Assembly: GCA_035626815.1 (NCBI GenBank)
Contig: DASPMY010000012.1
Coordinates: forward strand, 1-64,000
DNA: 64,000 nucleotides
Origin: Croceibacterium_A sp035626815
GTDB lineage: Bacteria; Pseudomonadota; Alphaproteobacteria; Sphingomonadales; Sphingomonadaceae
Direction of reading: 5' to 3'
Numbering within the stretch: the stretch's first letter is position 1; each line of letters begins with the position of its first letter. The notes beneath the pieces were generated by a model. It was not told the origin of the DNA, did not search any database, and saw only the letters and a list, made by a program, of their open reading frames with translations. Below, piece by piece: positions 57,642-64,000 of the stretch. Both the position numbers and the translations under genes were made by a program.

Positions 57642-58415
57642 TCACTTGCGGTGGCGGACATAAGTCAGGTTCTCGCCGCGGATCAGCAGCGCGAATTCCC
57701 GCCGCCCCATCTCGCGCTGGAGGTTCCCGCTGGTGCGGCGGTCGGGGAACAGCCAGTCATGCGGTTCGACCCACAGCACCTCGAGCGCGTCGAGCCAGCC
57801 GGTCTCGGCGGCGAACAGGTCGTCCTCGAACCCTTCGATATCGACCTTGACCGCGAACAGCGTGCCGCCGGGCACGGAGGCGACGAGGTCGGGGATGGTG
57901 ACCACCGCGACCCCGGCGGCGGATCGCTCGGTGCGCGCGGCCCAGCCGCTGTGGTCCCCGGTCACCGAGACGAACCCGCCTGCCGATCCGATGGCCGCCT
58001 CGACGATGGTCACGCGGCGTAGGCCGCCCACGTTCTCGCGCAGGATGCGGGCGTTGTCCGGTTCGGGCTCGACCGCGAGCAGGCGGGCCTCGGGGTACTT
58101 GCGGGCGAGCCACAGCGTCGCCGCGCCGACGTTCGCGCCGGCATCGACGATCACCGGACATTGGCCGGCCGCGACGATGGCGCGGTAGCGGTCCATCACC
58201 CGCCGCTCGTAGGCGGCGTCGAGGTCGTAGTCGCGATTGCGGAACACCTGCCGGAAGGTCTCGAAATCGCTCATCCCGCGGCGCGCGACGAGCCGGTGTC
58301 CGTCGCTGCGCCAGGCGACCAGCCCCGTCCCGCGGGCCTGGCGCAAGCCGGCGGCGGCGAACGCCGGACCACAGCGGTACGCGTCCTTCAGCGTCTGCCG
58401 CAGCCCCCTCAGCAT
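57642..58415 (-). CDS. FkbM-family methyltransferase
   Basis: A 257-aa methyltransferase. VIVDAGANVGAATLWLARKYP is the SAM loop with the family VDAGAN signature, and LFAVKVDIEGFEDDLFA is the FkbM VKIDIEGFE motif. Likely O-methylates a sugar of the polysaccharide. Start ATG 58415 overlaps the upstream glycosyltransferase by 7 bp. Confidence 0.88.
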   Translation of the reverse strand: MLRGLRQTLKDAYRCGPAFAAAGLRQARGTGLVAWRSDGHRLVARRGMSDFETFRQVFRNRDYDLDAAYERRVMDRYRAIVAAGQCPVIVDAGANVGAATLWLARKYPEARLLAVEPEPDNARILRENVGGLRRVTIVEAAIGSAGGFVSVTGDHSGWAARTERSAAGVAVVTIPDLVASVPGGTLFAVKVDIEGFEDDLFAAETGWLDALEVLWVEPHDWLFPDRRTSGNLQREMGRREFALLIRGENLTYVRHRK

Positions 58416-59359
58416 CGACCGAGCCCCCGCCGCCGCGCCGGTCCGGCGTCCGCTTCGTCGCCGACCCGGCCGTCCAGCCAGTCGCACAGGCCGGCGTGGG
58501 CCGAGCCGAGCTTGCGGACGAAGAACCGGCTGCTCCCGGCGATCGCCTGGCGCAGCGCCGGGCCGTCGCGGAGCCAGCGGCCCTCCGTCTCGGCGACGAA
58601 ATGCAGCGGCGCGCGGTAGAGGTTGCGCGTCCCGAGGTCCGGATCGGCGACCTGCCGGCGCCCGGCGGCCGCCCCGACCAGCGTGTGGAAGAACGTCTCG
58701 TCGGGCGCCCACGTGGTCCGGAACGAAGCCCAGCGAGGCTTGGCCGCCTCGCGCCGGATCGCATGGATGGATTCCTCCGTCAGCGCCCACCACTGGCTCC
58801 CGTGGTAGTGCGTCGCGGGGGCGATTTCGGCGGCAAAATCGCGCCGCCGTGCGCGCGCCAGCCGGTTGCGCACGCGGCGGGCGAGGTCGTCGGCGCGGGC
58901 CAGCAGCGGAAAGCGGCGGCGCCACCGGCTCGGCAGGTACGGCGCCATGCGCCACCGGCGGCCGACGTTGTTCCGCAGCTCCGAGGCCGGGCCGACCGCG
59001 GCCATCGCGATATGGTCCGCATCCGGGGCACCGGCGAGAAACGCCTGCAGTTCCGCCACCGGGCGCGCCGGATAGCAATGGCCCGAGAGCAGCACCGTAT
59101 GACCGGCGGGCCCGTCCGCCCGCGCCGCCTCGATCAGCGCGAGCGTCGCCTCGACGACCGAAAAGTCAGCCCAGTGGACTTCGTGCCGCCGCCCGATGAC
59201 CATGGCATTGGCGGGCAGGTCCAGCCCGAGCCGCTCGAACGGGCCCGCCTTGGCGTCGAGGTGGACATAGACCGGATGCGGCGCCAGCCGGCGGCACAGC
59301 CGGGCGAGATGCGGCGGGTCGTCGTGCGCCAGGACCAGGAAGGCGAGCGGGCGGTTCAC
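58409..59359 (-). CDS. Core-2/I-branching glycosyltransferase (GT14-like)
   Basis: A 316-aa enzyme of the beta-1,6-GlcNAc/xylosyl transferase type. Opening AFLVLAHDDPPHLARLCRRLAPHPVYVHLDAKAG and later RTTWAPDETFFHTLVGAA match this family. In bacteria these are polysaccharide transferases. Its ATG overlaps the gmd stop by one base. Confidence 0.85.
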   Translation of the reverse strand: MNRPLAFLVLAHDDPPHLARLCRRLAPHPVYVHLDAKAGPFERLGLDLPANAMVIGRRHEVHWADFSVVEATLALIEAARADGPAGHTVLLSGHCYPARPVAELQAFLAGAPDADHIAMAAVGPASELRNNVGRRWRMAPYLPSRWRRRFPLLARADDLARRVRNRLARARRRDFAAEIAPATHYHGSQWWALTEESIHAIRREAAKPRWASFRTTWAPDETFFHTLVGAAAGRRQVADPDLGTRNLYRAPLHFVAETEGRWLRDGPALRQAIAGSSRFFVRKLGSAHAGLCDWLDGRVGDEADAGPARRRGLGRC

Positions 59360-60426
59360 TAGCTGCCCTTGGCGATCGGCGCGTCCCGCATCGTCAGCAT
59401 GTCCGCCGCGACCATCTCCCTCGCCAGCTCGCGCACGCTCGTCTGGTGCCGCCAGCCGAGCTTCTGGTGCGCCTTGCCGGGATCGCCGAGCAGCAAGTCG
59501 ACCTCGGTCGGCCGGAAATAGCGCGGATCGACTTCGATCAGCACGCGCCCGTCGCCCTGGGCATGGCCTTTCTCGGCGAGGCCCTCACCGCGAAACTCGA
59601 TCGGAATGCCGGCGTCCTCGAACGCCCAGCGGACGAATTCGCGCACTTCGGTGGTCTCGCCGGTGGCGAGCACGTAGTCGTCGGGCTCGTCCTGCTGCAG
59701 CATCAGCCACATGCCGCGCACGTACTCCCTCGCGTGGCCCCAGTCGCGCCTCGCGTCGAGGTTGCCGAGGTAGAGCTTGTCCTGCCGCCCAAGCGCGATT
59801 GCCGCCGCCGCGCGCGTGATCTTGCGGGTGACGAACGTCTCGCCGCGCAGCGGGCTCTCGTGGTTGAACAGGATGCCGTTGGAGGCGTGCAGGCGATACG
59901 CCTCGCGGTAGTTGACCACGATCCAGTAGCCGTAAAGCTTGGCCACGCCGTAGGGCGAGCGCGGATAGAACGGGGTCGTCTCGCGCTGCGGCACTTCCTG
60001 CGCCAGCCCGTACATCTCGCTCGACGACGCCTGGTAAAACCGCGTCTTCTTCTCCAGCCCGAGGATGCGCATCGCCTCCAGCAGGCGCAGCGTGCCGAGC
60101 GCGTCGGCGTTGGCCGTGTATTCGGGCGTCTCGAAGCTCACGGCGACATGGCTTTGCGCGGCGAGGTTGTAGATTTCCGCGGGCTGCACCTCCTGGATGA
60201 TGCGGATCAGGTTGGTCGAATCCGTCAGGTCGCCATAGTGCAGCACGAACCGCTGGTCGGGATCGTGCGGGTCGCGGTAGATGTCCTCGATGCGGCCGGT
60301 GTTGAACGAAGACGAGCGGCGTTTGATGCCGTGGACCTCATAGCCCTTGTCGAGCAGGAGCTGCGCCAGGTAGGCGCCGTCCTGCCCCGTCACGCCGGTC
60401 AGCAGCGCGCATTTCCGTTGCCCCAT
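59359..60426 (-). CDS. gmd: GDP-mannose 4,6-dehydratase
   Basis: A 355-aa SDR dehydratase. GVTGQDGAYLAQLLLDKGYEVHGIKRRSSSFNTGRI is the nucleotide loop; catalytic residues are YQASSSEMYGLAQEVPQ and SPYGVAKLYGYWI (Tyr-x3-Lys). It forms GDP-4-keto-6-deoxymannose, the substrate of Fcl. It is the first gene of the minus-strand polysaccharide run. Confidence 0.96.
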   Translation of the reverse strand: MGQRKCALLTGVTGQDGAYLAQLLLDKGYEVHGIKRRSSSFNTGRIEDIYRDPHDPDQRFVLHYGDLTDSTNLIRIIQEVQPAEIYNLAAQSHVAVSFETPEYTANADALGTLRLLEAMRILGLEKKTRFYQASSSEMYGLAQEVPQRETTPFYPRSPYGVAKLYGYWIVVNYREAYRLHASNGILFNHESPLRGETFVTRKITRAAAAIALGRQDKLYLGNLDARRDWGHAREYVRGMWLMLQQDEPDDYVLATGETTEVREFVRWAFEDAGIPIEFRGEGLAEKGHAQGDGRVLIEVDPRYFRPTEVDLLLGDPGKAHQKLGWRHQTSVRELAREMVAADMLTMRDAPIAKGS

Positions 60427-60498
60427 GGCCGGTCCCGCCGCCCCCGTTCCGCGATTGCCTGAATGCTAATCACCGAACCGGAGCGAACACAAGGGCGG

Positions 60499-60517
60499 CC
60501 GCCGGCCTATCCGGCGG
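60499..60517 (-). terminator. Hairpin at end of nucleotidase gene
   Basis: CCGCCGG-CCTAT-CCGGCGG is a 7-bp perfect stem overlapping the TAG stop of the nucleotidase. No strong T-run. Confidence 0.4.
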
Positions 60518-62210
60518 GGGTGACGTCTTGGACCCGGCCGGTCGCCGGAACCGTGACGCCGCGCGCGATGTACGCCTCGAGCGCGTCGAGATCGAGGCCG
60601 GCGTCGGCCACCGGGCGCTGCTCGGTGAACACCGAGAACCCGTCGCCGCCGCTCATCAGGAAGTTGTTGATGGCGACCCGGTACTTCGCCGCCGGATCGA
60701 CCGGCTGGCCGTTCAGCGCCATCGAGACGATCCGTTCGCCGACCGAACGGCTGCGGTCGTACGAGAAGGTGAACCCTTCCGACGGGATCAGCAGCGACTG
60801 GCGGATGCGCGCCGGGCTGTCGGCGCCGAACTGCTGCTCGAGCAGGCGCTTGAGTTGCGCACCGGTCACCTCGAGCACGACCAGGCTGTTGCCGAACGGC
60901 TGCAGCGCGAAAATCTGTCCATAGGTCACCGAGCCGTCGGCGGCCGGCGTGAAGCGCGTGCGGACCCCGCCCGAGTTGATGAACGACAGGTCCGCCCCGC
61001 CTTTGGTCGCGGCGAGCTGCGCATCGGCGACGAGATTGCCGAGCGGGGAATCGGTATCGCTCCCCGTCCACTCGAGCGAGCCTTGGAGTCGGCCGACCAC
61101 GCGCGCGGCGATCGGCGCCGTGGCTTCGGCATAGCGCTGGACGACCGCGGCGATGTCCGGCTGCTCGCCGGCGCTCTCGATCACCGGGCGGTTGACAGCG
61201 GACAGCGACTGGACCTCGTCGCTCGCCGGGTCCACCGTCAGGCGGATGTCGGTCACGAAATAGCCGTAGCGGCCGGCGCTCGTCAGCAGCCGCGTCGAGC
61301 CGTCCGACGCCGGGCGCTCGCAGGTATAGGCCTGGTGGGTATGGCCGGAGACCACCAGCCGGATCGCCGGGTCGAGCCGGTCGAGGATCGGCAGGATGTC
61401 GCCGGTCATCTGCGGGCACCCGGCGACGTTGTAGAGCGGATCGACATCGGCGCCCTGGTGGATCAGCAGCACCACCGCGTCGGCGCCCTGCGCGCGCAGC
61501 TCGGCGGCGAGCGCATTGGCGGTCTCGGCCTCGTCGGCGAAGCGGTAGCCCGCGGTGCCGGCCGGCGAGACGAGGATCCCGGTGTCCTTCAGCGTCATGC
61601 CGATGAAGCCGAGCGTGACGCGGCCGAACTGCTTCAGCGCGGTGCCGGGGAACAGCGTGTTGCCCTGCGGGTCGAGCACGTTGGCGGCGAGGTAGGTGAA
61701 GCGGGCGCCTTCAAACGGGCGATCGAGCCGGCACGGCACCCGGTTGGTGTGCACCTCGCAGCCGCCCTGCTGCATCCGCCGGAGCTCGGCGGCGCCGCGG
61801 TCGAACTCGTGGTTGCCGACCGAGGCCAGCTCCAGCCCGGCGCGGTTCAGCGCCATGATCGTCGGCTCGTCGAGGAAGTAGGCCGAGGCCAGCGGGCTGG
61901 CGCTGATCAGGTCGCCGGCCGCGACGGTGATCGTGTTCGCCTGCCCCTGGCGCCACGCGCCGAGCGTCGCCCCGAGCCGCGCCGCGCCGCCGAGCTGCGC
62001 CTGGGTCCGCTCGCTGCCGTCGAAATAAGTGGTCGGGCTGGCCGGCACCTCGATATTGCCGTGGAAGTCGTTGAGCGCGAGAATCTGGATGTCCTCGGCG
62101 GTCGCCTGGCCAGGTGCATCGGCGGGGACCGTGGCGCACGCGCCGAGCGCGAGCAGGCCGAGGCCCGCCATCGTCGCGCGAAGGCCGCGCAAGCCGTTCA
62201 ATTGCTTCAT
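60507..62210 (-). CDS. UshA-like 5'-nucleotidase / metallophosphoesterase lipoprotein
   Basis: A 567-aa periplasmic lipoprotein (signal ends LALGAC). The metal site motifs are LNDFHGNIEVPA, ELASVGNHEFDRGAAEL, and VSGHTHQAYTCERPA. The C-terminal substrate domain has SGGVRTRFTPAADGSVTYGQIFALQPFG and SGGDGFSVF. It should hydrolyse nucleotides or 2',3'-cyclic nucleotides. The start ATG lies 76 bp after the TonB receptor stop, with a hairpin between. Confidence 0.93.
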   Translation of the reverse strand: MKQLNGLRGLRATMAGLGLLALGACATVPADAPGQATAEDIQILALNDFHGNIEVPASPTTYFDGSERTQAQLGGAARLGATLGAWRQGQANTITVAAGDLISASPLASAYFLDEPTIMALNRAGLELASVGNHEFDRGAAELRRMQQGGCEVHTNRVPCRLDRPFEGARFTYLAANVLDPQGNTLFPGTALKQFGRVTLGFIGMTLKDTGILVSPAGTAGYRFADEAETANALAAELRAQGADAVVLLIHQGADVDPLYNVAGCPQMTGDILPILDRLDPAIRLVVSGHTHQAYTCERPASDGSTRLLTSAGRYGYFVTDIRLTVDPASDEVQSLSAVNRPVIESAGEQPDIAAVVQRYAEATAPIAARVVGRLQGSLEWTGSDTDSPLGNLVADAQLAATKGGADLSFINSGGVRTRFTPAADGSVTYGQIFALQPFGNSLVVLEVTGAQLKRLLEQQFGADSPARIRQSLLIPSEGFTFSYDRSRSVGERIVSMALNGQPVDPAAKYRVAINNFLMSGGDGFSVFTEQRPVADAGLDLDALEAYIARGVTVPATGRVQDVTPAG

Positions 62211-62237
62211 GACCCGACCCTATCTTCCGGCGATGAA

Positions 62238-62265
62238 AATGGCGACGCCCGTTGGCGCCGCCATT
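62238..62265 (-). terminator. Hairpin between receptor and nucleotidase
   Basis: AATGGCGACGCC and GGCGCCGCCATT form a 12-bp stem with one mismatch and a CGTT loop, 21 bp beyond the receptor stop. Without a T-run it is a weak terminator or processing signal. Confidence 0.45.
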
Positions 62266-62286
62266 CCCATTCCATGAACCCGCCGA

Positions 62287-64000
62287 TCAGTATTCGATGC
62301 TCAGCGTGGCCGAGACCGTCCGCGGCGCGCCGATCTGGGCGAACGGCGGCGAGCCCGGACTACCGAGGAAGACGCTCTGGCCGAGCACGTTGCCCTGGTT
62401 CAGGCCCGAGGTGTAGTTGCCGACATAGAGCTTGTCGAACAGGTTGTAGACGTTGAGCTGCAGGAAGGTGTTGCGGTTGAGCCCGAGGTACTCGTCGAGC
62501 TGCACCCGCGCGTCGAGGTTGACCATCCAGTAGGCATTGGTCTTGGCCGGATAGATCACGGTCGGCGCGGCAGCGGTCCCGCCAAAGATGGGCAGGTTGC
62601 TGTCGAAGATGTAGCGTCCGCCGGTCTTCTTCGCCGTTATGCCGAGCTCGACCGGTCCCAACGTGCCGCGCGCCTGGGCGCCGTACGTATAGGCCGGAGC
62701 GCCGCCTTCGCGGTTGCCCGCCGTGGCGACGAACAGCGGCTGGTCCACGGCCGTGCAGCCGGCGGTGTCGGCGTCCACTTGCGCCTGGGTGCAGGCCCCG
62801 CTCTGGACGTCGTCCTTGATCTCCGACTTCATGTACGAACCGAACAGGTAGAACACCAGCGGCTCGACCGGCTGCCAGGCGATGCTGGCGTCGATGCCGT
62901 ATTTGTCGACGTCGCCGAGGTTCCGGTACACGTTGCGCTCGGTGATCGGGTCATAGGCCGACGCTAGGCGGTTCTTGTACTGGGTGTACCACCCCACCGC
63001 CTGCGCCTGGATGGCGCCCGAGCGGTAGCGCAAGCCGAGATCGAAGTTGTTGGTGGTTTCCGGGTTGGGCCGCGCAGAAGCCGTGTTCGGCGCGAAGAAG
63101 AACGCGTTATACAGCGCGTCCGTGCCCGGCACCTGCAGGCCCTTCGAGTAGTTGGCGAACACCGAAAGCGGCGCGGTGATGTCGTAGACGAAGCCGACGT
63201 TCGGCAGCAGCTTGTCGTACTTCAGCACGCGCTGCTGCGGGCCCTGCACCGTCGGGTTCGCAGCGGCGTAGGTTGCGTTGCGCGGATCGCCGCGGCCGAA
63301 GCAATCGACGAACCCCGAATCGCTGGTGGTGAAGCAGAAGTTGTTGAGGTCGCGCGTGAAGAACGGCGCGCGCAGGCCCGCGGTCACGGTCAGCGCCTCG
63401 TCCAGGAACGCGCCGCGATACTCGGCCGACACCTGGTGGAGCACCGCGAACGACAGGCGGTCGCGCTTCTGCAGCACGGTGCCGGTGACGTCCGACTGGG
63501 GATCGTTGACGGGGAACACGTCGAACGGCTCGCCGTCGAGGTCGAGCAGGCCGACCTCGCCGGTTTGCCGGTGGCGGGCGCGATCGAAGGTGTAGGCCAG
63601 GCGCGCGGTGTGGTTCGGGTCGAATTCCCAGATCAGGTTGGTGATCAGGCCGAGGCGATGGGTCTGCGTCTGGCTCGGCGCGACCATGGTGATTTCGTCG
63701 AGCAGGTCGCCGTCGCCGTTGAGGTCCATGCCGAAGTAGGGGCGGCCGCCGACATAACCCGCCACGTTCGTGGTCCCCGTGGGATTGATGTCGACCAGCC
63801 GCTCGCGCGCGTTGACCGTGCCGCCCCCGTTGGCCTTGACGTACTGGTAGCTCGGGTCGACCGACAGCGTCAGCCCCTCGGTCAGCGTGAAGCGCGAGCT
63901 GCCGCGCAAGTTGCCGGTGTTCGACGGGTTATAGCGCCGGTCGAACTCGGTTCCGCAGCCGTTCGTCAGATCGTCGTCGCCGGGCGTCGCGGTCGTGCTC
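62287..64000 (-). CDS. TonB-dependent receptor, C-terminal part (5' end outside window)
   Basis: 571 codons of an outer-membrane TonB-dependent receptor barrel; the frame is open through base 64000. Typical barrel features are repeated aromatic turns (GGRPYFGMDLNGDGDLLDEITMV, FDLGLRYRSGAIQAQAVGWY), NTFLQLNVYNLFDKLYVGNY near the end and a terminal aromatic (SATLSIEY). Several paired cysteines occur (NNFCFTTSDSGFVDCFG, CTQAQVDADTAGCTAV). No plug or TonB box is visible, so the ligand cannot be guessed. Confidence 0.92.
   Translation of the reverse strand, partial: STTATPGDDDLTNGCGTEFDRRYNPSNTGNLRGSSRFTLTEGLTLSVDPSYQYVKANGGGTVNARERLVDINPTGTTNVAGYVGGRPYFGMDLNGDGDLLDEITMVAPSQTQTHRLGLITNLIWEFDPNHTARLAYTFDRARHRQTGEVGLLDLDGEPFDVFPVNDPQSDVTGTVLQKRDRLSFAVLHQVSAEYRGAFLDEALTVTAGLRAPFFTRDLNNFCFTTSDSGFVDCFGRGDPRNATYAAANPTVQGPQQRVLKYDKLLPNVGFVYDITAPLSVFANYSKGLQVPGTDALYNAFFFAPNTASARPNPETTNNFDLGLRYRSGAIQAQAVGWYTQYKNRLASAYDPITERNVYRNLGDVDKYGIDASIAWQPVEPLVFYLFGSYMKSEIKDDVQSGACTQAQVDADTAGCTAVDQPLFVATAGNREGGAPAYTYGAQARGTLGPVELGITAKKTGGRYIFDSNLPIFGGTAAAPTVIYPAKTNAYWMVNLDARVQLDEYLGLNRNTFLQLNVYNLFDKLYVGNYTSGLNQGNVLGQSVFLGSPGSPPFAQIGAPRTVSATLSIEY

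Overview
The window is a high-GC chromosomal segment, most likely from an alphaproteobacterium of the Sphingomonadales. The evidence is the codon bias, many short Sec-dependent secreted NTF2-like proteins, a PQQ/Mo-hydroxylase oxidative repertoire, a TonB receptor, and palindromic repeats whose core words (CTGAGCTTGTCGAAGG, CTCAGGATGAGCG) are common in sphingomonad genomes. The genus assignment is inference from style. No tRNA, rRNA, CRISPR array or intact insertion sequence was seen.

Layout: 1-828 is the 3' end of acs. 0.9-4.1 kb is a visibly lower-GC island: three same-strand genes (zinc ribbon, HEPN-like protein, membrane protein), an orphan 88-aa gene between two ~49-bp direct repeats, and a frameshifted HTH pseudogene. 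4.2-9.9 kb holds two tandem G8/beta-helix (CEMIP-like) secreted proteins and the wreck of a small NTF2-like gene. 9.9-16 kb holds a YadA-type trimeric adhesin, small secreted proteins, a lipoprotein, a PAP2 phosphatase and two secreted NTF2-like proteins. A GT4 glycosyltransferase follows.

17.2-35.6 kb is the metabolic heart. It contains an alpha/beta hydrolase, a CaiB-type CoA transferase, a LigW-like amidohydrolase, a split PEP-synthase/phenylphosphate-synthase-like pair, a three-piece biotin carboxylase of pyruvate-carboxylase type (BCCP, BC, CT), a HAD hydrolase, methylmalonyl-CoA epimerase and mutase, bioB and pccA. Mce, Mcm and PccA belong to the propionyl-CoA to succinyl-CoA route and BioB supplies biotin. 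The dikinase/carboxylase/HAD block has no obvious canonical pathway and is my best candidate for an undescribed system (phosphorylate, carboxylate, dephosphorylate). This stretch is densely seeded with REP/REPIN-type palindromes: nine elements of about seven families between 19.2 and 35.0 kb. Two lie in frame inside bioB and pccA, one supplies a start codon and one supplies a stop codon.

35-47 kb is oxidative/catabolic. It has a tannase-XdhC-MocA overlapping operon, a molybdenum hydroxylase pair (Ior-like), and a tightly overlapping operon of SMP-30-like lipoprotein, three NTF2-like secreted proteins and a quinohemoprotein alcohol dehydrogenase. 47-60.4 kb is a surface polysaccharide locus: several glycosyltransferases, LicD, FkbM and other methyltransferases, a flippase, and gmd/fcl for GDP-L-fucose. 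It also contains a 708-aa beta-helix protein translationally coupled to a 143-aa partner. The window ends with a UshA-like lipoprotein nucleotidase and a partial TonB-dependent receptor.
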